From the NCBI RefSeq assembly GCF_035582795.1, contig NC_134366.1, positions 170,884,401-170,948,400 on the forward strand: 64,000 nt of DNA. The letters are read 5' to 3'. The position numbers and the translations under genes were made by a program. The notes below the pieces were generated by a model that worked only from the letters and a program-made list of their open reading frames with translations, had not been told where the DNA came from and searched no databases. The DNA comes from Mycteria americana. Its lineage: Eukaryota > Chordata > Aves > Ciconiiformes > Ciconiidae. Of this stretch, positions 14,094-25,792 are shown piece after piece (within the stretch, counting starts at the first letter, position 1; each line of letters starts with the position of its first letter).

Positions 14094-16229
14094 GCCTTTC
14101 TAAGAAGAGAAAGGCTTTCTAAGAGCAGACCCTTGACAGGAGGTACATGGGAGTTCTTGCTGCTACTGGGGCACGAGCTCAGAGGATGTTGGTGGAGTTA
14201 AATTCCACGCGACGAAGATGTTGCCATTTCTACCACCCCAAGTAAGGCATGAGCACACCCTTCCTGGCACCACATTTTAGGACTAAAAAGTCCTAAAGAG
14301 AATCAACATCCAACCATTGCATATCTTCAAGAACATATACGGGAGTTAAAAACAAGTACACACACTGAAAAACAACAAGACAGACTTAAAAGTTTCAACA
14401 GTCTATTAACAATTTTCAAGAGGTAACTTACAACTAAACGACAAGTGAGAAAATGTCCTTAGTTTCACTAGTTTGACAGAGGGCTCAAAGTTGTTTCTTG
14501 TGCTAGGAAAAAAAAGGTTATATTTTACATGCAAAGCCATAACCCCCCTTCACGAAGACAACCTTTTTCAGACAACTGCTACTTCAACAATAAATTAAGA
14601 CCTTGAGTAGGAGGCAAAAATCAAATATCCTTTCAAAGAATAAAAAGAGAATCTATAGCGTGCGAAGTTTAGAATCTATAAATCAATGAATACCAAGCAG
14701 CGTAAGTTACAGAAGTTTACGCAAGTCTAACAATTCTTTAAACCAAACGACAGTATTTTTATTATGCCGCTTTGACATTTTTTGTCCTTCTAGAAAAAGA
14801 TATAGAAAAATGTAGCAGTATGAAACTTCTTTTTCTTAAAAAAAAGTATGTGTATCTCATGGTTTTTTTACTTTTCAAAGTTTCTTGAAGGCAAAAAAAA
14901 GCATATGGGCACAACATTTCAGCAAATTCAACACCAAGTCAAGAACTCAAACAGTATTTGGGAAAAAGGAGCAGGGATCATAGGTTTCCTAACCATGAAA
15001 ACAGTGATTTCACGATATCCCCCTTGTATAAAAAACATCTTACTCGTGATGTAACAGCATGTTTGAACAAAGTTTCCACGTTCGGCAGCAATTTTTTGAA
15101 ATTAGTCAGATATGGCCTCCTAACTTGCTTTATACTGTTTCCAGAAAAAGAATTAAGATTAAAATAGCAAACCCTGTGGCAAATTGAGCGATTACATTGG
15201 CAGGAGGCCAGCACCACAGGCACCCTCAGAACAGGGTTGGCTGCGGTGTCCAGTTTGGCGACGGGAGCTGGAAGAGCAAAGTAGCTTGTATGCATCAGCA
15301 ACAATTGGAAAAACAAACGGTGGCAAGATCTAAGTTACAGGAGATATGAATGGAGCGTTGAAGCAGTGTCAAGGATGTGCTGACAGACATGTAGAGGCTG
15401 GAGTTCTTGTGCATTCACGGCAGCTGCGGCTCAGTAAATGGTTGTAAACCTCATTTCTTGCTCACTCCTCAGAACAGGATTTCAGCACACATTCATTTTA
15501 TAGGTATCAGATTAACATACAGAAGGCGATGTTCACTGGCAGCTCGCAGGCCACATGTAGCCTTACACAAGACAACTAAGCATCCTGCTGACAGTCCCCG
15601 TTTCCAGACGGGTTCACAGTACAGCCACACTCTCTTAAAAAACTACTCAAATGCCCTGCCTTATGATCTGGTGTGGAGCAGGAAGCTGTCTGGACTGCTA
15701 GAAGCCACTGCTGTGCTGCTAAAGCTCTCTGTGGATGATTTCACAGGAAGGAAACGGAGAGCCTCATGATGTGGAGAACAAGACACTGTCACTGCCCAGC
15801 TCTGCAGAGGGGGAAAGGGCTGAGCCACAGAGATAAACTAGGAAGTAAACAAGACAGAAGATGAGCTTGGCTGGAAAGAGCAGAATAGCAGGAGCCTGAG
15901 AAACACACCAGTAACATGTAGCAACCTACGACCCAGTAAGAGTATACTGTTTGTTCTATCAAGAGCCCGAGGTGAAGAGAGCGTTGTTCTGGTAAGTGGA
16001 AAATACCCTTACACACTGAATGTGGGTCCCTGATGGTAAACAGCAGCCACCAACGCTGGTGCTGTGGAAGTAACATCATTCTGAGTGAAAGGGAGAACAG
16101 CAGGATCAGACAGAGAGCAAATAAAGAAAGATAAAGAGACTCCCACATATAAAACTACCCTCAAGCCCACGCGCTGGCAGTATTTTCAATGATTTAGCTC
16201 CTTACGTATAACTTCAAAAAAGATACAGG

Positions 16230-16274
16230 AGGTGAACATAGGATTATGTTCACCTTCAATAGGAGGTGAACATA
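16230..16274. repeat. Short inverted and direct repeat cluster
   Basis: The word aggtgaacata (16230-16240) is followed after four bases by its reverse complement tatgttcacct (16245-16255). The direct word aggaggtgaacata then recurs at 16261-16274. It looks like a local template-switch duplication. Confidence 0.85.
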
Positions 16275-17847
16275 ACAGCCTTCGCAACAACAGCGAAATT
16301 TGATCACCATGAGTACCTGTAAACTGAAAGTATACCTGTACCTGAGCAAGACAACCTGCCACTAGAAGCCACCAAATGATGACATCAATAGTTATACACA
16401 GTTATTGGTACTGAAATGTGCAAATGATGTTATACATGAAAGCAAAATCTTGAACATCAGTCTGGATACACACAGCTGCAGAGACCTATCTTCCTGGTGT
16501 GTCTAGTAAAAGTCTTCATGCACTGTAGAAAGAAAAGCAAGAAAGTAAAAACAGAGGAGCAGTACCCTAAGAGGAAAACAATCATCCTGATTGTCTGTCT
16601 TGATTCTTGTCCCTTCAAGAGAATCAAATCAGAGAAAAAAAGAAGCCAGCACCTAACTGTGGATCCTAACATATGAATGCTCTTACAGTAGAAGCATTCA
16701 TAAGAGAAACAGTAAAAGACATCTCAGCTACAGGTCCTATATTTCACTACACTATTCTTTGCTAGATTATCCCTCTAAGGGAAAAGATTTTATGCAAAAC
16801 TGTTGAGAACATTAACATAAAGTTCCACTTACTTTGAAACTTTTCTAGAAGAAAACTGGGTATCAGTCACCCAAACATTGTAGTTTCTACATAGGAATTC
16901 TCACCACAGAAACAGCCTAACACTAAAAAGAAAAAACACTGTCCCGTATTAACGTCACAAACTCCCACAGTATTAACCTATCTTTCCCCTAAATAATATT
17001 AAACATCCCTGAGCGAGTTGGTAACCTTTCTTCTCTCCACATTCATCTTTCCTTTGCTCCCAGATTTCATTACATGACAGGGAGCCTGAAGACATCTGAT
17101 GAGGCCAATAACTCTTCCAGCCCTATGCGACATCTGGATACGGTTTACCTACATCTAAACAACACAAACTAGCGCAGCACAGTCGTTGACAAACACGCTG
17201 TTAGCGAAACACGGCCACAGTGGCCTGAACTTCTGTGCACGGCAAGACGGGTATCCCAGACTAGCCCAGGAGAATGAAGCCGCTACGAGGATCTGGGAGG
17301 GAGGAAATGGAGACCCCAGTCCATACCGCGCTGCCAGCAGGAGGCTGAGTTGGCAGGAACAGCCAAGCGCTGGCCTGGGGAAGGCAGCACGTAGCGCACA
17401 GCCGAGGGGACACCCCGGGGACGGAGCGGCGGCGGACCGAGGAGAGGAGCGGGGTTGGGGGGGGGTGTGTGGGGTGGAGGGGGATCTCTGCCGTCTCCCA
17501 CCGCCCCAGCAGCCACCGCAGCGGCTACCAGAGCCCCGTGAGGGGACCTCTCGCCCGGGAGAGGGGAGCAGCCCCCTCGCCTCGCCCCCCTCCACCCGCC
17601 CCTCCTTCCCCGCCGCCTCGGGGCTCGCCTCCCTCTCTCCCCCCCTCAGGCCGGGGCCAGCCTCCCGCCGCGGCAGAGGGAGGAGAGAGGAGGGCAGGGG
17701 AAGGCGACCCTCCCCTAAAAAGGGCCTCCGGACACGCAGGCTCGCTCGGCGCCCTCCCCGAGGTGGCGGCAGCGGCCTGACCCCTCCTTTCCCCGCGAGC
17801 GCGGCCGGCCGCGGCCTCAGCCGCTCCAGCGAGGCCCGAGCCGGGGC

Positions 17848-17875
17848 GGGGGGGGGGGGGGGGGGGGGGGGGGGG
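17848..17875 (+). repeat. G28 homopolymer
   Basis: Twenty-eight consecutive G on the plus strand (C on the AGO2 sense strand), about 300 nt inside AGO2 intron 1. Its length is unlikely to be exact in any assembly. It is a strong G-quadruplex former on the plus strand. Confidence 0.85.
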
Positions 17876-18181
17876 ACGGGGACGGACACGGACACGCTCG
17901 CGCAGGGTCCGTCACCCCCCTCGCAACGCCTCGCCGCCGGCCGTTGGCGCCTCGCGCCCCCCGTCTCGCGGGGCGGGAGGCGGCAGAGTTGGCCGCAGAG
18001 GGGGCTCGTGCCGCCTCCCGCGCTGACAGACCGCCTCGTGCGCCAACGGTCACCCCCCTCACACACACCACACACACGGCCGCCGAGCTCAAAGCCCGGC
18101 GCCCTGAGAGAGAAAGAGAAAGTCGGTCCGGCGGCTCAGGGGAAGCCCCGAGGAGGGAAAGAAAACCGGCCGAAGCCTCAC

Positions 18182-18212
18182 CGGGTCCGGCGGAGGTGGC
18201 TCCCGGGTACAT
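18182..18212 (-). CDS. AGO2: AGO2 coding exon 1 (N-terminal 10 residues)
   Basis: Argonaute-2 is the small-RNA-guided slicer of the cytoplasmic RISC complex. Only its first coding exon is in the window. On the minus strand an ATG at 18212-18210, with G at -3, opens MYPGATSAGP plus one base and ends at the strong donor CCCG|GTGAGG. As I recall, mammalian AGO2 has the same design: a tiny first coding exon for MYSGAGP ending in G, phase 1, followed by a very long intron. The leftover G would complete an Ala codon as in human. The exon sits in a CpG island, and PTK2, the mammalian neighbour of AGO2, follows in the expected orientation. Exon 2 (the proline-rich start of the N domain) is not in the window. 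The call rests on ten residues, the donor phase and synteny, so it is good but not certain. Confidence 0.72.
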
Positions 18213-18324
18213 GTCTCCGTGTGCGGCGGCAGAGGCGGCGCCTCTCTCCAGGTCCCTACCGCGGCAGCAGCTCCAGGGGAGGGAAGGGGGGGAGGGAGCG
18301 AGCCCGAGCCCCAGCTACGCTGTC

Positions 18325-18426
18325 GGGGGAAGGGGGAGGAGGAGGAAGGGGAGGGGAGGGGAGGGGGGAGGAAAAGAAAAGGGGAAAGAAAAAAAAAAAA
18401 AAAAGAAAAGAAAAGAGGGAGGAGGG
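18325..18426 (+). repeat. 102-bp uninterrupted purine tract with GGGGA repeats
   Basis: Every base on the plus strand from 18325 to 18426 is A or G. It includes four or more runs of four or more G spaced by single A near 18349-18367, then an A-rich segment. It lies 113 bp upstream of the AGO2 start codon, so as a polypyrimidine tract it falls in the AGO2 5' UTR or core promoter. Tracts like this can form G-quadruplex or triplex DNA; a regulatory role here is inference. Confidence 0.9.
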
Positions 18427-18800
18427 CCGGGCCGACGCCGGGAAACCAGGTTACTCGGCGGCACTGAGGAGCGGGGAGGTGGGTGGGGAGAAGGGAGGAG
18501 CCGCCGGGTCACGGGGAAGGGGCGCTCCGCCCGCTGCCGGCTCCTCCGCCCTCCTGCCCGCGGCGCCCGCGGCTGGTCGTAAGCAGGGCGGCCGGCCCGC
18601 CGGAGGGGCCCTGCTCACCGCAGCCCGGCTGCGCGGTGGGCCCGGGTCGAGCCGCGCGCCCACCGCCTCCAGTCCGCCAATTGGAGCTGACCACCTTTCT
18701 GCCGCCTCCTCCTCCTCCCCCGCACGAATTTCATCAACTGGATCTGAACAGCTCTTCCCCAGCCTTGCCGTCAGTACCCACGCACGTTGTGCTTTGCTCT

Positions 18801-21800
18801 TCTTACAGCCTGCCAATGTGGCTAACCAGACATGAAGCGTTTGTAGCAGGAACCTTTCTAGGCCCTGGAGTCGCCCACCAAGATGAACCATGGCTCCTTT
18901 TTACCAAGCCTCTGCCTTAGGCAGGTGCAACATCAACAGTCAAACTAAAAGTGTATGCTGCAGCCAGGATCGCTAGAGACTTGTTCTGTCTTTCACTGAG
19001 ACCTTGGAAAATAACTGTGTGCTTCTAGCTCTCTCTCCACTACCTCTCCTTCAAGGCAGTTTGCCTAGTTACGCATGTTTAAAAGGGATGCTGGAATGGC
19101 ATCAGTTACATGTACTGCTTGATCCTGAATGCCCTGTTTACTTGAAAACTGAATTTGATTGTTACACTTCTTTTATTCCTCCCCAACGCCCTACGAGCCA
19201 AAGGCAATGGTGCTGTGAAAACCTCAGATCAGTCACCTCATGGATCTCACACCTCCATACCACATCCACTTTTTGTTGTACCCATGAAACCCAGCTGTGG
19301 TATACGTTACTGTTTTGTACAGCCAGATAACCTCCGGCCATATGCATGTAAAGTTTAGTATGGGGGAATACCAACTAGCAATAATGTGAAAGAGGCATAG
19401 TATTGGTCAGTATGATGCACTGAGACCCAGGAGATACCAGTGATGATGATACCTGCAGGAACTGTCATCCTTTTGCAATCACCCAATTGGTACCTCTTCC
19501 TTTCAGGAGGAGAAAGTAGGAAAAAAAATCTTAAACCCGCTAAGGAGGCAAAAAAAAAGTTAATAATGCTCGCTTCCACCAGAAAGTGCTACCTACAGAA
19601 TTACAGTATAGCAGCTATGATCCATACTTTCATTCACCTGCTCCACTTTGATGCCTTTAAAAAAAATAATGCAGTTCTCCTCCCAGAACAGTCAAGCTCC
19701 TTCAAAGTCAACTGCATTCCTTCAGTACATGTTATGTGCCAAAGGACGAGGCAAACATACTGCTTGTATGGTTTGTCAAACCAATTAATAGCCTCCTTCA
19801 TCAGTTCATCTTTGAAGTAATGTAGAAGCATCTCATTGTTCCAAAGTTACATCAGCTATATGTTTACTCTTCCCTTTGGGTCATATTTGTAGATATTCAA
19901 GGGTTGCTATTAACAGCTCAGCTTTCACTTCCAGTGTACTGTTCCTGAAACCATTGTCACCACTACAGTTTCCACTGGAGTGATTTTGGATTTGTCTGCA
20001 TTCCAAGCTCCTCAAGTTGCTGCAAAGTAAAGATTTACCAGTACCTATAAACAAAGAACAGTATCATGGGTCAACTTTAGTTCTAGAGCAAAGCCAAGTA
20101 GCTCTAGCAAAATTATAAAGATAAACAAGGGAGCTGGCAAAGGGGTTGCTGTTTTCCTCTCTGGGAGGAGTTGGGTAACATTTTTGCACAACCACCAATA
20201 ATTTCTGGTTTATGCTATATAACCGTAGTAAGGCTCAAAACGGAGGGGAGGAAGAAATCCCCAAAACGAAGAACCAGAAGAGAGTTATCTAGGCAAATTT
20301 GGCCTTTCTGCTATATTAGATAGTACTAAATGCTGAGGTGACAGGGGGAAACCATGCAGTCCCTGTATTGACATCTAATTTTTTGGATTATTTAAATCAA
20401 TCTCTTCAATCTGATTAGGAAGATACCTCCCTCTAACATTACGCATACTATCATGCCTGTTAGACCTTCTGCATTTAAGTACAAGAGAGCATAAAAATAC
20501 ACTCATAGGTTTCTAGAAAAGTCCACTTGACTAATTTGGTCACCCTGACTAGCAGCACTGAAGCTAACCTCCATCAGATCAGGTTCATAAACATGGATAA
20601 TTGTGTCTCACCTTTCTAGATCATTCTGCTTGTGAAATCCTGGCCTGGAAGCAATGGTCAGTGAAGCTTACATGCTGAAGGGATGTACCCACATGGAACT
20701 TCATCTGATACCTCACACAGCTGCAAAAGAAAAAAAAGAAAAAGGAGATTATGGTACTCTGCTAGAAGTTTGAAAATAACACACTAACAAGCAACAGAAG
20801 ATAGGTGAAATATAAGGGGAGGTTTCACAAAAAATAAACACATATCCCACATTTCTCTTGGGCTCCACAGGATACTCTGCAATTGATTTCAGAAATTCCC
20901 TGGAAACTAGAGATCCTGAAAACAGCAATTAATACCTGGAACATCCTAGAGTGCAATATACTCATATTGATTTAAAGCTGATTTTTGTGGATTTAGCACT
21001 TCATAAGCAAAAGGGCTTATCGCTGTGTATACAGCAGACTGCAGACTTACACAATACAAGTTAAATAATAAATTAGTTAAGTAGGTTTTTTTAAGCACTG
21101 TTTTCTCATGTAGAAGTCCTGTTGTTCCTGCAGGCTATTTTCATGCTACTGCACGCTTCCAGCAGCATTTCTGTGTTACTGAGGAACGGAAAGTTACAGC
21201 ACTCTTCTACCTCAGTTCTTGAAGTAACAGGACGCACGCTCATTTTGGGCCATGTCACTTGCTTTATTTCTAATGCTTTCTGTCACCCACAATTGATGTT
21301 TTAGAGCACAGTAAAACCTAATTATGTCTTACCAGACAATTTCAGCCAAAAAAAGACCTCAGTTTTTGAAAAGTTTGGTTTGAAAGAGTGGCTCGAAAGC
21401 TCTATAAAAGCATTCTTTTATACATGCTCTTTATATGCTATATTAACAATTATATAGTAGTATAAGAAGAACTGCTTAAACACTTAAAATCAGGTTTCTT
21501 TAAAGAAAAAATTGAGTGACTGTTGGACACAATACCTGTCATAACTGCTGGATTTCAAGCTGACATTTCCCAGAACTGATATCTCTCAAAGAAAGAATTA
21601 TTAGTTTTGGAAAAACTGAGCATGTTCTAATCATTTTGGAAGCAAAGATGGTATTTAGGAAGAGCTTTTAAAAGTCATTTATATCAGCAGCGGCAATCTG
21701 GAGTAAAATGTTTTATATACAAATAGGCTAGTGACAAATGAGATGGCTTTTCTTTTAATGAGAAAACATACATTGATCTCACTAAGTAACAACCCTTCCC

Positions 21801-22892
21801 TTTTTAAACTAAATTAATTTAAAACCCCCACAGTTTATAAATGCCTTTTAGTCATTGATTTACTAAAAAAAAATTTTACTCAGAGCAGAAAGATGTAAAT
21901 TTTATTCCTGACTCTGAGGGGATTTAAGCTTACATTTTCCAGCTCTCAACTGGCCTAACTTTTAAGATGTCATCCTGGAATGCGTGCATTAGACTTCTCA
22001 CATATTCTGCGTTCTGCTTTGCATAAGAATATAAAATGAGTGAGATCAGAACAAAAGTGAAGGCAGCCACAACTCTGTGATCTAATGTGTTCACGTGGTT
22101 ATAAAGACTTTGAGGGTTCTGGTCCCCTCCCCAAAGACTCTTTATTATTTTACAGTTACTGATTTAATCACAATTAATCCATGGCAGAGGGACCAAAACC
22201 TGATTTTTGTCTCTCTACAACCAGATGACTGTCCTAACTACTAAGCTACAAAGCCATACTTGATTTCTTTTGCCAAATGAATTGCAATCTTATTTATAAT
22301 AAAAAAAGTATATATTATTATTAGATTACTAACTTCAATTCACTCAGGAAGGACTTAACTTTTCTAGGTGATCAGGGCCAACAATACAACAATTAAACAC
22401 TATGAAAAAGATGCAGCACCACCTATTGGGGATATGTTAGGTATGCTGGTTATTTCAGTTTTAAGTAGTAACAGAGTTTTGTTCTTTGCTGTAATAACAT
22501 AGTTATCAGGGAAAAAAAAAAAAAAACAACAAAAAAACCAAAAACAAACGCAAAACCCCTCAGCTAGGGAGAAAAGTAGTTTCCAAAAAAGAAGAGAAGG
22601 GAATCAAATACTGTACCTGAGGCTGTTCATGAACAAACTTGGAGAAATCAACTTAATGGTCTACAGTTGCTTTGTCAAATTAAAAAAAACCCGCACCTGA
22701 CTCATTATGGCACAGTAGGCGCAACTGCAAAAAACAGTGGAAAACAGTTGAAGGAGGGGATTACTGTCCTGGTTAACAGCACATAAACAGTGACTCAAAC
22801 AAATCAGGGCAACCTGATTATCTACCAACACTTTCCCTCCCTTGAGAGTCGGAAAGACTTTAACCAGTTGCCTTTGGGTGAAAGTGTTGGCA
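18801..22892. other. Intergenic, no gene recognised
   Basis: Upstream of AGO2 the GC content drops to the genomic background. Open frames are short and show no recognisable domain. The only candidate element is an ancient MIR/L3-like tail near 22170-22260. Confidence 0.6.
22170..22260 (+). repeat. Possible ancient amniote SINE/LINE tail (MIR/L3 type)
   Basis: The stretch ending cctaactactaagctacaaa resembles the conserved 3' part of old amniote MIR/L3-type repeats (the aaccactaagctacaaag type). It is strongly decayed, and the match is by memory of the pattern only. Confidence 0.35.
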
Positions 22893-23735
22893 TGAATCAT
22901 GGCATAATTTAGGTTGGAAAAGACCCTTAAGATCATCAAGGCCAACCGTAAACCTAGCACTGCCAAGTCCACCACTAAACCATGTCCCAAAGTGGCATGT
23001 CCTTTAAATACCTCCAGGGATGGTGACTCAACCACTTCCCTGGGCAGCCTGTTCCAATGCTTGATAACTCTTTCAGTGAAGAAATTTTCCCTAATATTCA
23101 ATCTAAACCTCCCCTGGTGCAACTTGAGGCCATTTCCTTTCATCCTATTGCTTGTTACTTGGGAGAAGAGACCAACACCCACCTCTCTACAACCTCCTTT
23201 CAGGTAGTTGTAGAGAGCGATAAGGGCTCCCCTCAGCCTCCTTTTCTCCAGGCTAAACAACCCCACTTCCCTCAGCCGCTCCTCAGAAGACTTGTGCTCC
23301 AGACCCTTCACCAGCTTCGTTGCCCTTCTTTGGACATGCTCCAGCACCTCAATGTCTTTCTTGTAGTGAGGGGCCCAAAACTGAACACAGTATTCGAGGT
23401 GAAACCTCACCAGTGGCGAGTACAGGGGGACGATCACTTCCCTAGTCCTGCTGGCCACACTATTTCTGATACAAGCCAGGATGCCATTGGCCTTCTTGGC
23501 CACCTGGGCACACTGCTGGCTCATATTCAGGCGGCTGTCGACCAACACTCCCACGTCCTTTTCTGCCAGGCAGCTTTCCAGTCACTCTTCCCCAAGCCTG
23601 TAGCATTGCATGGGGTTATTATGACCCAAGTGCAGGACGCGGCACTTAGCCTTGTTGACTTTCGTACAATTGACCTTGGCCAATTGATCCAGCCTGTCCA
23701 GATCCCTCTGTAGAGCCCTCCTTCCTTCTTGATGA
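22893..23735 (-). mobile_element. CR1 LINE, 5'-truncated copy
   Basis: On the minus strand this encodes the C-terminal part of a CR1 reverse transcriptase and the CR1 tail. Recognisable are [40 protein letters not shown] and [10 protein letters not shown], then [20 protein letters not shown]. The left end (22893-22925) is a decayed CR1 3' terminus, gaatcatggcataatttagg. Similarity to the copy at 25793-28315 ends near 23735, where the insertion is truncated upstream of the catalytic FADD motif. It is a dead fragment in the AGO2-RPLP1 interval. Confidence 0.92.
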
Positions 23736-25792
23736 TGATCAACCTGAAGTTCATTAGTGTGGCTATTTGCTAAAACCAGGAGGTACAGGCTTGTATAGCC
23801 AAATTAGGATCCTCCCAGGCCCAGTGAACAATTTAGACCATTTGAACAGTTTAAACAAGAAAAAAATAATGAAGTATTAGAGTAAGAAAGCGAACTGTAC
23901 AGAGATTAAAGTAGACTGCAGTAAGAAAGACAACTTAAAATGGCTTATCTACTTTTAAGTCCTCTCACTGTCATACAGTGATTGCTTTTAGGAGGCTATG
24001 GTGTCTATACAGAAGATGTAGGTGATTCTGGCAAGACAAAGCCCATTCAGAGGCTAAGGGAATCTTGCTTTTTTTTTTTTTTTTTTCCTCCTGTCAAGCA
24101 GTCATATCTCTTCTTCTTTTTGGGTGTGCAAATGACTTCCCTACCTGCTGGTCTTATACCTGGTTAAGTTTTTAACTCATGTGTTGTTTCATGTTTTGGA
24201 ATGTTGTCTTCAAGTCACAGATATAAGACTTTGCCATTACACCTACGCTACTTGTTCTTGCTTCCTTAGTATTGAGTGACAATATCATGCAGTTTTCTAG
24301 AACCACAGAACAATCACTATGGAGATTTTAATGCATGTTTTGCTAATGTTTTAATAATAATGTTTTGAACCCAAACATATGCATGCTAATACAGCATAAC
24401 TATATAAGCAATGCTGTACCCAATGTCTGGTGAAAACACTATTGTCCTGCTATTAACAGGCCATACGCCTTATACTAACTCCAGAAGGCCCCAATCCTGG
24501 TTTGTCAGACCTGCTACCAACTTGTGTGAGAGCCTACTCTGTGAACTGGAACTTGATACCAGGTGTCTCATGCTGTGATGTGTAAGTGTGGGATAACAGG
24601 AAGGGCCCTGAAATTATGGGTGCAGGCAGGAGGCAAAGGCCCCCAAACCATCAATAACTTGCTTATGGTCAGTTATCAGTCATTGAAAAAGTGCACCCTT
24701 GAGAGCTGGGAAAAGGCTGTTTTAAGAAAGGAAGAATCACCTCAGTTCATCCGCACCTTGCTCGTGTTTTCCTTTCTTGGCTGGTAAGTAATGGACAAGC
24801 ATATCCAGCCAAATCTCTGCCACTGCTCTTTACCATCCTCTAAGTGCAAAATATCTACCTCAGGGACATTTCAAACCCAAGTTACTTGTTTGGTTTATCA
24901 TGAAGACACTCCTGTGCTATCCAGCTTGCTAGCAACACAGTTTTATTATCATCCTAAACCAGAATATTGGTTTTCTGGACCAAGTCCCAGTAACTCATCA
25001 CCCTGGAAGTAACTCACTACCCTGGAACTGTAGAATACACAGAAGCATGTACACCCTTTTTTTTTTTTTTAAGCGCCCATCTATTTGCTATAGATTCATC
25101 TAGAATGGAGACTGTTCTGCTCCAAAAGGATGGTGATGTGTTAAATAGATCATACAAAGTGTAGACAGTTACAGGATCAGAGGTGAAAAGCACATACCAC
25201 TGCAAATTTCTAGACGTTACCCCTTGGTCTGTCTCAGAATTAAGCGTTATTAACCAGCAATCCTGACTGGATAGCTGGGCTTCAAAAAGCTTTGGGAAGC
25301 AGCAAAACTGTTTTTTTTTAGCTTTCTTATTACATAGAGATTTGTTTTCATCATAACTTTATTCCGAGCCTCTATAGAGCAGCCTCTATAGATCAGTGTC
25401 ACTCAACAGATGCAGCAAGACAGCCATGAAGCAAGGATGTAGGCAAATCTCATTTAATTAACATCTTTACCAACCAAAGCCTAAGCTTTTGTGAATGTCA
25501 CATTTAAATTTGAGGTCTTCTTATTTTATTTTTTAACAATGCATCAGCATTTTTAATAATTTTTAGCTTAAGGACCATTATATCAAAACCAGTGTTCCCC
25601 CTCCCTCTGTTAGGGCCCACACAAATTTCCATTCCTATGTTCACCACTAAACCAGAATAGAAAAAGCTGGGCCATACCATTCCCCTTTCTTTGGATCCAC
25701 AAGCAATAGGAATGCTTGCGTACTGTTCCTAAATGTATTCCATTTCAGTACAACAGCACTAACATGCTGATCATTGCAACAAGAATCACTGG
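23736..25792. other. Intergenic, no gene recognised
   Basis: AT-rich spacer between two CR1 copies. It has a T homopolymer (about 24069-24087), a T run (about 25059-25071) and a 20-bp near-duplication at 24990-25028 built on taactca..accctggaa. No coding exon or RNA gene was seen. Confidence 0.6.

Larger units (their letters stand above)
1..18181 (-). other. AGO2: AGO2 intron 1 (part)
   Basis: This stretch lies downstream of the AGO2 first-exon splice donor at 18181/18180 on the minus strand and runs off the left edge, so the intron is longer than 18 kb. No open frame here resembles Argonaute N-terminal, PAZ or PIWI sequence. Recognisable contents are a degraded CR1 tail (4050-4400), a short CR1 3' end (6650-6731), a perfect palindrome (12249-12278), a 49-bp triple tandem repeat (13947-14093), a small hairpin cluster (16230-16274) and scattered A- or T-rich runs. 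The rest is AT-rich with frequent stops in all frames. That it is one intron rests on the first-exon call, so it is inference. Confidence 0.65.
17300..18800 (-). promoter_or_regulatory. AGO2: CpG island with AGO2 promoter and 5' UTR
   Basis: GC content and CpG density rise sharply here compared with the AT-rich flanks. The AGO2 start codon lies inside (18210-18212, minus strand), so the region upstream of it (18213 to about 18800) should hold the 5' UTR and a TATA-less promoter. I see no TATA box at a sensible distance and cannot fix the transcription start. The island contains a G28 run (17848-17875) and a 102-bp pure purine tract (18325-18426). Long open frames on both strands are by-products of GC richness. 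A divergent transcript starting rightward is possible, but nothing in the sequence requires it. Confidence 0.75.

Noticed and set aside
17186-18835. 549-codon plus-strand open frame and a 306-codon minus-strand frame over the CpG island
   Set aside because: Composition is Pro/Arg/Gly/Ala simple sequence from extreme GC. The frames cross poly-G and poly-purine tracts on both strands, with no domain or consistent exon structure.
23057-23713. 218-codon plus-strand frame
   Set aside because: It is the antisense of the CR1 reverse transcriptase, which reads clearly on the minus strand.
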